Positions 1 to 6,876 of a DNA stretch of 6,907 nucleotides are shown here, one piece after another. The stretch is from Candidatus Aminicenantota bacterium (GTDB lineage Bacteria; Acidobacteriota; Aminicenantia; UBA2199): NCBI GenBank assembly GCA_024644125.1, contig JAHELQ010000287.1, forward strand, positions 1 through 6,907. The letters are read 5' to 3'. The notes beneath the pieces were generated by a model. The model searched no databases, had not been told where the DNA came from, and was given only the letters and a program-made list of their open reading frames with translations. Both the position numbers and the translations under genes were made by a program. Every line of letters starts with the position of its first letter. Within the stretch, counting starts at the first letter, position 1.

Positions 1-354
1 GTTGCCTTCGACAATCAGGATTATCAATTCGAGAATTTGGTAGAGAGGGTAGCGGCCACACGGGATTCCGGACGTAATCCATTGTTCGATGTCATGATGA
101 CGCTCCAAAATATTCAATTACCTGAAATGGAGCTTCCGGGATTGAAAATCGAGCCGATACTCAATGATACCGGCACAGCGAAGTTCGATCTAACGCTTCT
201 GGCCTTTGAACGGGAAGATGCCATCGATTTTTCGATGGAATTCAATATCGCACTCTTCGATCGCGCCACCATCCGGCGCTTCATCGATTACTTCACGCGG
301 GTGATCGGGCAGGTGACGAAGGATCCGGAGCTTCCGCTCGGCAAAATCGAGGTC
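1..354 (+). other. Condensation domain C1, C-terminal remnant
   Basis: This is the end of the condensation domain that would join the upstream peptide to the residue loaded by A1. What is visible is the late C6 region (DNQDYQFENLV, residues 5-15), the C7 region (TRDSGRNPLFDV, residues 20-31, close to the family RDxSRNPL), and the closing part with TAKFDLTL (59-66). The HHxxxDG active-site segment lies upstream of the window. Its donor stereochemistry class therefore cannot be judged, and neither can whether it is an internal, starter or dual condensation/epimerization domain. Confidence 0.9.
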
Positions 355-3300
355 TTGTCGCCCGGTGAGAAGCTCCAGATCCTCGATAGTTTATCGGGCG
401 CAACCACTACCTGCGAGCGGGAATCGACAATCTTAGATGACTGGCTGTGGCAGACGGTCCAGGGACCAGACGGGATCGCGTTCATCCTTCCTGAATCTCC
501 GGGCAGATCCGAATCCCGCATCGCGGGAGGCAATCACCAGGTGACCTACCGGTTCTGCGATCAATCGGCAGTCCGGTTGGCCTGTGAATTGCAGGAAATG
601 GGAGCTGGACCCGAACGGATCATCGCCATCCTGGCGGAACCCTCGTTGGAAGTGATGATAGGGATTCTCGCCATCTTGAGGTGCAACTGCGCGTTTCTAC
701 CCATTGACAGGGATTATCCGCCGGAACGGATTGAATATATGCTCGACGATAGCGGCAGCGTTCTGATCCTGGCCTCTGACCGGGACAGGAAGCTCATTCC
801 CGCCGGATTCCGGGCCTGTTTCTTCGAGCGGGCGGGCCGCCAAACAATCGAGCTTCGTGAAGCCCTGGATATGCCCTTGCCGGAAGATCCGGCTTATTCT
901 ATCTATACTTCGGGTTCCACCGGAAAGCCGAAGGGGGTGATGATTTCCCATCACAATCTGGCGAATTTCTACCGGTGGCACAACGCCACCTATGAAGTGA
1001 CCAACCGGGACCGCGGCGCCAAATACGCAGGTTTCAGTTTTGACGCTTCCATCCTTGAAATATTCCCATTCCTCGCGGCCGGAGCCTCAATCTACTTCAT
1101 CTCAAAAGAAGACAGGTTGGATCTCGAAAGTATGAATCGTCTCTTTCATGTCCATTGCGTCACCATGGCCTATCTGCCCACCGCGTTATGCCGGCAATTT
1201 ATGGAGCTGGAGAACCGTTCCCTACGGTTGCTTCATACCGGCGGCGAAAAGTTGAGCGGTTATGTCCCCGGAGATTACCCGCTGGTGGATAATTACGGCC
1301 CGTCGGAATGCACGGTGATCACCAGTAGCCACCTCCTTGACAGTGAGCATACCCGCCTCTCCCTCGGAGTCCCTGTTCACAATACAACCGTTTGCATTCT
1401 GGATCGCCACGACCGGTTGCAACCTCCCGGTGTCCCGGGAGAACTCTGCGTCGCCGGCGCGTGCGTGGGCATGGGGTATCTGAACCGGCCGGAACTGATG
1501 GCGCGATCGTTTTTCGTGCATCCGCTTCTTCCGGGAAAACGTTTATACCGCACCGGCGATATCGCGCGCTTCACCGCGGATGGTTTTCTCGAATTTTTAG
1601 GACGAAAAGACAATCAGGTGAAGATTCGCGGCTTCCGTATCGAATTGGGGGAGATCGAGAATCTCCTACAAGCTCATCCGGCGGTGCAAACCGGAGTTGT
1701 GGCCGCCCTCCGGCACAATGACGGATCGAATTATTTATGCGCCTATGTGCATCCCGCTTCGGAGCTGGATGTCAATGGGTTGAAACTCCATCTTTCCTCG
1801 AAGTTGCCGGATTATATGATTCCATCGTATTTTGTGGAATTGGATTCCCTCCCTCTGAATCAAAGCGGCAAGCTTGATCGCTCCCAATTGCCGCGGCCTG
1901 ACTTGAAACTCATGGATGGAACCGATTTTGCACCGGCGGAGAATGATATTCAGGCGGAGTTGTGCCGTATCTGGGAAGATGTACTAGGCCTGCCCGCTGT
2001 CGGGATCCGTCAGAATTTCTTCACCATCGGCGGCGATTCCATCAAGGCCATCAAGTTGATGAGCCGGATCAACCGGAGATTCTCCTCCCGCTTGAAAGTG
2101 ACGGATCTCTACCATTTCGAGACTGTCGAGACGTTGTCGTTGCGGGTGAGAGAAGACTCTTCCCGGGCCGAAGCCTACGATTTTTCCTCTATCGAGGAAG
2201 ACATCCTGCGCATGAAGCGGCGGATCATGGGGGTGTTGGACCCGGAATACGCAAAACGTATCGAGGACATCTATCCAATGGCGGACATCCAGAAAGGGAT
2301 GGTGTTCCATTCCCTCAAAGACCGGAGTATTTCTGCCTATCATAACCAGTTTCCGGTGATTGTGGTCTTCGACAAGTTCAAGCCCGAGGTGTTTTCGGCG
2401 GCGGTGAAGCTGATGATGGCGAAGCATGGGATATTGCGAACCGCGTTCGCGGTAGATGACCTGGATGAACCGGTGCAACTGCTATTCAAAGAGGTGGAGC
2501 CGGATATCCAATCTCAGGATATTTCGACCCTGGATTGGGATTCCCAGCATCGCCGCATCGCCGCCTTCATGGAAAACGACCGGCAGAATCCATTCCAATT
2601 GGACCGGCCGCCGCTATTCCGGCTTCGGTTGTTCCATTTAGGGGACCAGAAGGTCTGCATCCTACTCATCCTTCATCACGCCATTCTCGACGGCTGGAGC
2701 AACGCCTCGTTGATGACGGAGCTCAACAACACCTACCGCCGGTTGAAGAGCGACCCCTCATTCGCTCCAGCGAGACTGACAACCAGTTACCGCGATTATG
2801 TCCTTCACGAGATGGCGGAAAAGCGGAATACGGAAGCCAGGGAGTTCTGGGTTCGGGAGTTGCTGGATTACAAACGGTTGGCGTTGCCCCGGCGAGAAGC
2901 GGTCGATAGGGGAGAACCGGCGATGGCGATGATTAAAGTTCCCCTGGGAAAAATACTGACCGAAGGACTCACTCGCGCGGCGACGCGCTACAACACCTCC
3001 ATCAAGAACCTATGTCTGGCGGCTTATATGTTTATGTTAAAAATGATCGTGTTCGAGAACGATCTGACGGTGGGATTGGTGGGACACACGCGGCCCATGA
3101 CGGAAGACGGCGATAAACTCCTGGGTTGTTTTCTCAATACGGTTCCCTTCCGTTTGCAAATCCCGCCGCGTATCACCTGGCAGGAGTTTGCCGGGATGGT
3201 GTCCCAGAAAACGTTGGCCGTCAAAGACCATGACAATGTCCCGTTTTTTGAAATCGTGAAGCTGGCCGGAGAAAAAAGCCGACGGGAGAATCCCGTATTC

Positions 3301-6300
3301 GACACCATCTTCAATTTTATCGATTTTCACATCCTGCGGCAAGCGGAATTCGACCGTCACGCTACGGAGACTTCCAACGACGATTCCCGGGGGATCCGTG
3401 AGTACGGCTACACCAACACTCTGATCGATTTGTCCGTCAACGCGTTTGGAGACGATATCGGTCTCTCCCTCAATATTCACCGCGATGTTTTGGACGAGGA
3501 GCAGGGGATGAGGTTGTGCTGCTATTTCAAGCGGGCGTTGGAACTCATGATCGGGCAGCCGCGGAAAATTGTTTCCCAGGCGGATGTGATGTCGGAGGAT
3601 GAGCTTTTGCAATTGAAGTCGTGGTCGCGCGGCGCAGAGTTTGAGCTTCCGAAGGCGGCATCGGTGGTGGAATTGATCGACCGCGCCCGTAACGATTTCC
3701 CCGACCGGGTGGCCGTGGTGTTCCAGCGGCCGGAAGAAGGGGATAATCATCATATCTCCTACGATGTCTTCTGGCGGCAGGCCGGCTGTCTGGCGGATAT
3801 ATTGCGGCAAAAAGGCATCGGCAAAAACGATTTGGTGGCGGTGATGATGGAGCGGTCGCCGCAATTGCCCATCGCCATCATCGGAGTCTTGCGGGCGGGA
3901 GCTGCGTATGTCCCTATCGATCCTGCGTACCCGCAATCGCGCATCCGCTATATGATCGAAGACAGCGATCTGAGATTCGCCGTTTCGCAAACCGGCATTT
4001 CGGCATCGCTGGATGAAGCGATCGCACCCATCCCGGCGGGCAATGTGGTCGTTCTGGACAATGATCCGCTTTCGGAGACGATGCGTCCTACGGAGCCGCT
4101 TTTTCCCGAAGCGCACGATCCGGCTTACATTATCTATACTTCCGGATCCACCGGCAAACCCAAAGGCGTCGCGGTCGAACACGCCTCGGTGGTGAATCTC
4201 GCTGCGTCGCAAGCACATGAATTCGGTATCGATGAGAATGAACGGATTCTGCAATTTTCCACCGTGTGTTTCGATGCGTCGGTCGAGCAACTGTTCCTGG
4301 CATTTTCATCCGGAGCGGCTCTGGTTTTGGTGTCACGAGACGATATTCTGGATCATGCGCGGTTTGGAGAGTACGCGCTTCGCCAGCAAATCACCCATGT
4401 CCACGCTGTGCCCTCATATTTGAATCACATCGATCCGCAACCCTTGCGCGGTCTGAAGAGGGGGATCGCCGGCGGTGATGTGTGTTCGCCGCAGTTGGCA
4501 GGGACCTGGAGCCGGCGCGCCACGTTCTACAACGAGTACGGCCCGACGGAAACTACGGTCACTTCCATTCAATTAAAAATCCAATCAATGACCGGTGATT
4601 GGCAGCAATGCCCCATCGGAGCGCCCATCGGCAATACGATAATCCATGTGTTTGACCGCAATATGCAGCCTGTCCCTCCCGGAGTGGAGGGGGAACTCTA
4701 CATCGGCGGAAAAGGCGTTGCCCGGGGTTATCTCAACCGTCCGCAGTTGACGGCCGAACGTTTTGTCGATGATCCTGATCATCCAGGACAACGGCTCTAC
4801 CGGACTGGAGACCTGGTTCGCTATCTGGAAGACGGCAATCTCCAGTTCCGGGGCCGCCTCGATCTTCAAGTAAAAATTCGCGGCTTCCGTATCGAATTGG
4901 GGGAGATCGAGAATCAACTGTTGAAGCTAGAGGGAATCGAAGACGCCGTAGTGACTGCGCGCACAGACGATTCCGGCGAGCAGTACCTGGCGGCTTATGT
5001 GGTGCCGGCCGGGGATGGGACGGATCTCTTCGACCGCCAAAAGGTGAAGAATCTGCTCTCGCGGCAACTGCCCGACTACATGATACCCGCCTATATCGCA
5101 GCGTTGGAAGCGATTCCCCACACACCCGGCGGTAAAGTGGACGCCGGCGCCCTACCGTCGCCGGTGCCGGCCGCTCCGGCAGAGGGCGTAGATTTCCTGG
5201 CTCCGTTGGACCGGGTGGAGGAGACGCTGATTCAAGCGGCACGCAAGGTTCTGGGGCAACCGGTCATCAGTATGGGCGACAATTTTTTCGATCTTGGCGG
5301 CGATTCCATCAAAGCCATTCAATTGTCCGCCGCCCTTCGCAAACACCGGATGAAGCTGGAGGTAAAAGACCTGTTTTTAGACCCGGTTTTTGCGTCGTTA
5401 GCCGCCCGCGTCAAACCGCTGGACCGGTTGATCCCCCAGGGGGCCGTGTCCGGCTCCGGGATACTCACTCCAGTGCAGCGCGCGTTGTTTGAGCATTCAA
5501 ACCTTCACAGCCATTATTTTAATCAAGCGGTGATGCTCTTCCGGCAAGAGGGATTCGAAGCCTCTCTAGTTCGTGAAGCGTTCGCCCGGATTGTGGATCA
5601 TCATGACGCTCTGCGTATGGTGTTTCCTCTCGACGGGAATGTACCGTCGCCCTTTAACCGGCCTCCGGGCGATGGGATCTTCGAGATCGAGGTCTTCGAT
5701 TTCAAGTACGAACAATCGCCGCAGCAGAGCATCCGCTCCAGGGCGGAAGAGATTCAGGGGGAACTCGATATCGGAATAGGCCCGCTGGTCAAGTTGGCGT
5801 TGTTTCAAACCCGGACGGGCGAGCATCTGCTCATCGTGATTCACCATCTGGTGGTGGACGGCATCTCGTGGCGAATTTTGCTCGAGGATCTATCGACCCT
5901 TCTAATTCAGCTTCCGTTGGGCCGGGAGGTGAATCTGCCCCCGAAGACCGATTCGTTCCTCGAATGGTCCCGCCGGTTAAACGGTTATGCGGTGAGCCCT
6001 GAATTGTTGGATGAGATTCCGTATTGGAGAAGAGTATTGTCCCGGGAATCGCGGCTTTTGGAAAGCTCCCGCAGCGCGAAGGGAGAGCTCAAAAAAGGAA
6101 TCCACGCCGAAGCGGTGTCGGGAGATTTATTGTCTCCTGGAGAGACGATGGATCTGTTGGGCGGGGTTCACCGGGCCTACAACACAGATGTCAACGATAT
6201 ATTGCTGGCTGCGCTGGCATTGGCGTTGTCGTTATGGACGGGACGGACGAGGCACGTCGTCACCCTGGAGGGACACGGGCGGGAAGAAATCATAGAAGAT

Positions 6301-6876
6301 ATCGATATTACCCGGACCGTCGGCTGGTTCACGACGCAATTCCCCATCGTTCTGGAAGCGCCGGATGACCAGGATGTGGCTGTCGCCATCAAGCGGACGA
6401 AGGAGATGCTCAGGTCGGTTCCCAATAAAGGTATCGGTTTTGGGGTGCTGAAATACGTGACGCCGCCCGAGAAAAAATTTGATGCGGTCCTCGGTGAGGA
6501 ACCCGATATTTGCTTCAATTTCCTGGGGCAATTCGGACAAACATCCGGGGAGGACGAACCGGCCTTCGAATTTTCCCCGCTGCCGGTGGGACCCACTGTC
6601 GATCCCGGGGCACCGATGCGCTTTTGCCTCGATATCAATGGAATGGTGGTCAACCGGATGCTGTCCATGACCTTCGGCTACAACCGCAACGAATATTCGC
6701 AAGCGGAAATCCAAGCGCTCTTCGACTGTTACAGCATTCAATTGCAGCAAATTCTCAAACATTGTATGCAGCGGGAGGAGGTGGAGCGTACTGTAAGCGA
6801 TTTCACCATGTCCGGTCTGGACGAAGAGGAGCTAGAGTCGGTGTACGATGCGCTGGACGAGGCGTTGTATGGCTAG
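1..6876 (+). CDS. Nonribosomal peptide synthetase, 5'-partial, (C)-A-T-C-A-T-E
   Basis: This is a multimodular NRPS subunit that adds two amino acids to a growing peptide and epimerizes the second; it is expected to be cytoplasmic. The frame is open from base 1, and its first residues (FDNQDYQFENLV, then RNPLFDVM) are the late part of a condensation domain, so the start codon is upstream. The TTG at 37 is an internal leucine codon, not a start. Domains in order by residue: C remnant 1-118, A 143-634, T 646-720, C 754-1195, A 1220-1715, T 1732-1805, E 1819-2260, acidic tail 2261-2291. Catalytic motifs are intact in every complete domain: YTSGSTGKPKG twice, HHAILDG in C, GGDSI twice, and HHLVVDGISW plus EGHGRE in E. 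No thioesterase, reductase, methyltransferase or oxidase domain is present, so release occurs elsewhere. The frame ends at TAG 6874-6876, overlapping the next start. The NRPS call is certain; product and organism are unknown. Confidence 0.97.
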   Translation, partial: VAFDNQDYQFENLVERVAATRDSGRNPLFDVMMTLQNIQLPEMELPGLKIEPILNDTGTAKFDLTLLAFEREDAIDFSMEFNIALFDRATIRRFIDYFTRVIGQVTKDPELPLGKIEVLSPGEKLQILDSLSGATTTCERESTILDDWLWQTVQGPDGIAFILPESPGRSESRIAGGNHQVTYRFCDQSAVRLACELQEMGAGPERIIAILAEPSLEVMIGILAILRCNCAFLPIDRDYPPERIEYMLDDSGSVLILASDRDRKLIPAGFRACFFERAGRQTIELREALDMPLPEDPAYSIYTSGSTGKPKGVMISHHNLANFYRWHNATYEVTNRDRGAKYAGFSFDASILEIFPFLAAGASIYFISKEDRLDLESMNRLFHVHCVTMAYLPTALCRQFMELENRSLRLLHTGGEKLSGYVPGDYPLVDNYGPSECTVITSSHLLDSEHTRLSLGVPVHNTTVCILDRHDRLQPPGVPGELCVAGACVGMGYLNRPELMARSFFVHPLLPGKRLYRTGDIARFTADGFLEFLGRKDNQVKIRGFRIELGEIENLLQAHPAVQTGVVAALRHNDGSNYLCAYVHPASELDVNGLKLHLSSKLPDYMIPSYFVELDSLPLNQSGKLDRSQLPRPDLKLMDGTDFAPAENDIQAELCRIWEDVLGLPAVGIRQNFFTIGGDSIKAIKLMSRINRRFSSRLKVTDLYHFETVETLSLRVREDSSRAEAYDFSSIEEDILRMKRRIMGVLDPEYAKRIEDIYPMADIQKGMVFHSLKDRSISAYHNQFPVIVVFDKFKPEVFSAAVKLMMAKHGILRTAFAVDDLDEPVQLLFKEVEPDIQSQDISTLDWDSQHRRIAAFMENDRQNPFQLDRPPLFRLRLFHLGDQKVCILLILHHAILDGWSNASLMTELNNTYRRLKSDPSFAPARLTTSYRDYVLHEMAEKRNTEAREFWVRELLDYKRLALPRREAVDRGEPAMAMIKVPLGKILTEGLTRAATRYNTSIKNLCLAAYMFMLKMIVFENDLTVGLVGHTRPMTEDGDKLLGCFLNTVPFRLQIPPRITWQEFAGMVSQKTLAVKDHDNVPFFEIVKLAGEKSRRENPVFDTIFNFIDFHILRQAEFDRHATETSNDDSRGIREYGYTNTLIDLSVNAFGDDIGLSLNIHRDVLDEEQGMRLCCYFKRALELMIGQPRKIVSQADVMSEDELLQLKSWSRGAEFELPKAASVVELIDRARNDFPDRVAVVFQRPEEGDNHHISYDVFWRQAGCLADILRQKGIGKNDLVAVMMERSPQLPIAIIGVLRAGAAYVPIDPAYPQSRIRYMIEDSDLRFAVSQTGISASLDEAIAPIPAGNVVVLDNDPLSETMRPTEPLFPEAHDPAYIIYTSGSTGKPKGVAVEHASVVNLAASQAHEFGIDENERILQFSTVCFDASVEQLFLAFSSGAALVLVSRDDILDHARFGEYALRQQITHVHAVPSYLNHIDPQPLRGLKRGIAGGDVCSPQLAGTWSRRATFYNEYGPTETTVTSIQLKIQSMTGDWQQCPIGAPIGNTIIHVFDRNMQPVPPGVEGELYIGGKGVARGYLNRPQLTAERFVDDPDHPGQRLYRTGDLVRYLEDGNLQFRGRLDLQVKIRGFRIELGEIENQLLKLEGIEDAVVTARTDDSGEQYLAAYVVPAGDGTDLFDRQKVKNLLSRQLPDYMIPAYIAALEAIPHTPGGKVDAGALPSPVPAAPAEGVDFLAPLDRVEETLIQAARKVLGQPVISMGDNFFDLGGDSIKAIQLSAALRKHRMKLEVKDLFLDPVFASLAARVKPLDRLIPQGAVSGSGILTPVQRALFEHSNLHSHYFNQAVMLFRQEGFEASLVREAFARIVDHHDALRMVFPLDGNVPSPFNRPPGDGIFEIEVFDFKYEQSPQQSIRSRAEEIQGELDIGIGPLVKLALFQTRTGEHLLIVIHHLVVDGISWRILLEDLSTLLIQLPLGREVNLPPKTDSFLEWSRRLNGYAVSPELLDEIPYWRRVLSRESRLLESSRSAKGELKKGIHAEAVSGDLLSPGETMDLLGGVHRAYNTDVNDILLAALALALSLWTGRTRHVVTLEGHGREEIIEDIDITRTVGWFTTQFPIVLEAPDDQDVAVAIKRTKEMLRSVPNKGIGFGVLKYVTPPEKKFDAVLGEEPDICFNFLGQFGQTSGEDEPAFEFSPLPVGPTVDPGAPMRFCLDINGMVVNRMLSMTFGYNRNEYSQAEIQALFDCYSIQLQQILKHCMQREEVERTVSDFTMSGLDEEELESVYDALDEALYG
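427..1902 (+). other. Adenylation domain A1 (module 1), unusual pocket
   Basis: It activates amino acid X1 as an aminoacyl-AMP and loads it on T1. Core motifs: A3 PAYSIYTSGSTGKPKG (298-312), A4 FSFDAS (345-350), A5 NYGPSE (431-436), A6 GELCVAGACVGMGYLNRPE (480-498), A7 YRTGD (516-520), A8 GRKDNQVKIRGFRIELGEIE (534-553), and A10 NQSGKLDR with the catalytic lysine at 624. Aligning by eye to GrsA PheA gives specificity residues D348, A349, L352, A390, H412, G414, N431, V439, I440, K624 (DALAHGNVIK). I cannot assign this confidently. It shares D-A, G-N-V and K with a leucine-type signature I remember, but histidine at the 299-equivalent position is unusual. The A2 motif is degenerate (LRCNCAFLPID, 226-236, against LKAGxAYVPID), and the segment before VTY (181-183) is a little longer than usual. 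All residues needed for adenylation chemistry look present, so I expect it to be active. Confidence 0.93.
1624..1663 (+). repeat. 40-base direct repeat, copy 1 (A8 region of A1)
   Basis: These 40 bases match 4876-4915 without mismatch and in the same frame. They encode the core of motif A8, IRGFRIELGEIEN. Conserved protein sequence alone does not force identical codons over 13 residues, and the flanks diverge at once (AAG against AAA before; CTC against CAA after). Confidence 0.9.
1936..2160 (+). other. Carrier domain T1 (PCP), GGDSI type
   Basis: This peptidyl carrier domain holds residue X1 as a thioester on a phosphopantetheine arm. The attachment motif is NFFTIGGDSIKAIKL (672-686), with Ser680 as the expected modified residue; it is preceded by a helix AELCRIWEDVLGL (652-664). 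GGDSI is the form usually found on carriers that feed an E domain, whereas carriers feeding a C domain directly more often read GGHSL or GGNSL. Here the next domain is C2, after a charged linker of roughly 35 residues (about 720-753), so the motif and the neighbour do not match the usual pairing. Confidence 0.95.
2260..3585 (+). other. Condensation domain C2 (module 2), D-acceptor-like
   Basis: It forms the peptide bond between the chain on T1 and the residue on T2. Motifs: C1 YPMADIQKGMVFHSL (758-772), C2 KHGILRTAF (808-816), C3 HHAILDG (892-898, catalytic His893), C4 TSYRDY (928-933), C5 LLGCFLNTVPFR (1040-1051), C6 KDHDNVPFFEIV (1075-1086), C7 ENPVFDTIFNF (1096-1106). The C1 motif, with Q-K-G-M and FHSL, resembles the MQEGMLFHSL form that I associate with condensation domains acting after an E domain (DCL), rather than the SxAQxRLWxL form of LCL domains. 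No E domain precedes it here. The extended N-terminal histidine motif of dual condensation/epimerization domains is not visible. Condensation function is secure; the stereochemical subtype is an inference. Confidence 0.93.
3658..5145 (+). other. Adenylation domain A2 (module 2), possibly basic substrate
   Basis: It activates amino acid X2 and loads it on T2. Core motifs: A1 ISYDVF (1252-1257), A2 LRAGAAYVPIDPAYP (1297-1311), A3 YIIYTSGSTGKPKG (1376-1389), A4 FDAS (1424-1427), A5 NEYGPTE (1511-1517), A6 GELYIGGKGVARGYLNRPQ (1564-1582), A7 YRTGD (1600-1604), A8 GRLDLQVKIRGFRIELGEIE (1618-1637), and A10 GGKVD with Lys1712. Specificity residues read by eye against GrsA are D1425, A1426, E1429, H1468, I1489, G1491, E1512, V1520, T1521, K1712 (DAEHIGEVTK). 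Two glutamates besides the usual aspartate suggest a cationic side chain, and the pattern DAE-IG-V-K resembles a lysine-type signature I recall from bacitracin synthetase. Lysine, ornithine, diaminobutyrate or arginine are candidates; this is inference only. The A10 motif ends in VDA rather than the common VDR. Confidence 0.95.
4876..4915 (+). repeat. 40-base direct repeat, copy 2 (A8 region of A2)
   Basis: This is the second copy of the segment at 1624-1663, about 3.25 kb away and at the same structural position in the second adenylation domain. The rest of the two A domains is clearly diverged, including at the protein level. Confidence 0.9.
5194..5415 (+). other. Carrier domain T2 (PCP) feeding the E domain
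   Basis: This peptidyl carrier domain holds X2 and presents it to the epimerization domain that follows. The motif is DNFFDLGGDSIKAIQL (1760-1775), with Ser1769 the expected phosphopantetheine site. The GGDSI form is what is expected for a carrier followed by E, and the downstream domain confirms that pairing. The 17 bases around the Ser codon (starting at 5296) are identical to those in T1 (starting at 2029). Confidence 0.96.
5455..6780 (+). other. Epimerization domain E
   Basis: It interconverts the L and D forms of the residue on T2 at the alpha carbon, so that a D residue can be passed to the next condensation domain. E motifs are visible in order: LTPVQRALF (1822-1830), HHLVVDGISW (1948-1957, active-site His1949), NDILLAALALAL (2065-2076), LEGHGRE (2089-2095, with the Glu implicated in proton transfer), RTVGWFTTQFPIVL (2105-2118), NKGIGFGVLKY (2142-2152) and FNFLGQF (2172-2178). 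The EGHGRE and RTVGWFTT motifs separate it clearly from condensation domains, which share the same fold and the HHxxxDG motif. All listed motifs are intact, so activity is expected. Its terminal position is typical of a subunit that hands over to another protein. Confidence 0.96.
6781..6873 (+). other. Acidic C-terminal tail, candidate donor docking segment
   Basis: Residues 2261-2291 follow the last E motif. They contain SDFTMSGLDEEELESVY, then further acidic residues up to the stop. It is known that in subunits ending with E, this region (a TPSDF-like motif plus a short helix) acts as a communication-mediating donor that pairs with the N-terminus of the partner synthetase. Here the motif reads TVSDF. 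The position, predicted helicity and negative charge fit, but the partner is not in the window, so docking is inferred. Confidence 0.5.
6859..6862 (+). promoter_or_regulatory. Ribosome binding site for the downstream gene
   Basis: A GAGG lies six bases before the ATG at 6869, inside the final codons of the NRPS. It supports that ATG as a real start and suggests that translation of the next gene is coupled to ribosomes finishing the NRPS. The match is short, so support is moderate. Confidence 0.5.

Noticed and set aside
37..39. TTG as the start codon of the NRPS gene
   Set aside because: The 12 codons before it are open and encode conserved condensation-domain sequence (FDNQDYQFEN), so this TTG is an internal leucine and the gene begins upstream of the window.
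1561..1900. Methyltransferase or other domain inserted between A8 and A10 of the A domains
   Set aside because: The distance from A8 to the A10 lysine is short and ordinary in both A domains (about 75 residues), leaving no room for an insertion.
2029..2045. Short identity between the T1 and T2 motif codons as a second recombination tract
   Set aside because: Only 17 bases match, over a strongly constrained motif; this is short enough to arise from protein conservation and codon preference.
1962..2345. Open frame of 127 codons in another + frame
   Set aside because: It overlaps the T1-C2 coding region, where the NRPS frame has clear catalytic motifs. The alternative translation looks like a frame-shifted shadow with many Arg and Pro residues.
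2260..2400. C2 as a dual condensation/epimerization domain
   Set aside because: The extra N-terminal histidine motif (HHxxxxGD type) expected near the start of dual domains is not seen; the segment reads VFHSLKDRSISAYHNQ.
3037..4290. Long open frame of 417 codons on the - strand
   Set aside because: It lies wholly antisense to the C2-A2 region, has a composition rich in Arg, His and Asp as expected of a mirror frame, and shows no motif I recognise. The sense strand carries unbroken conserved motifs throughout.
6300..6876. Thioesterase or reductase release domain at the C-terminus
   Set aside because: No GxSxG thioesterase motif or Rossmann-type reductase motif follows the E domain; the protein ends 31 residues after it.
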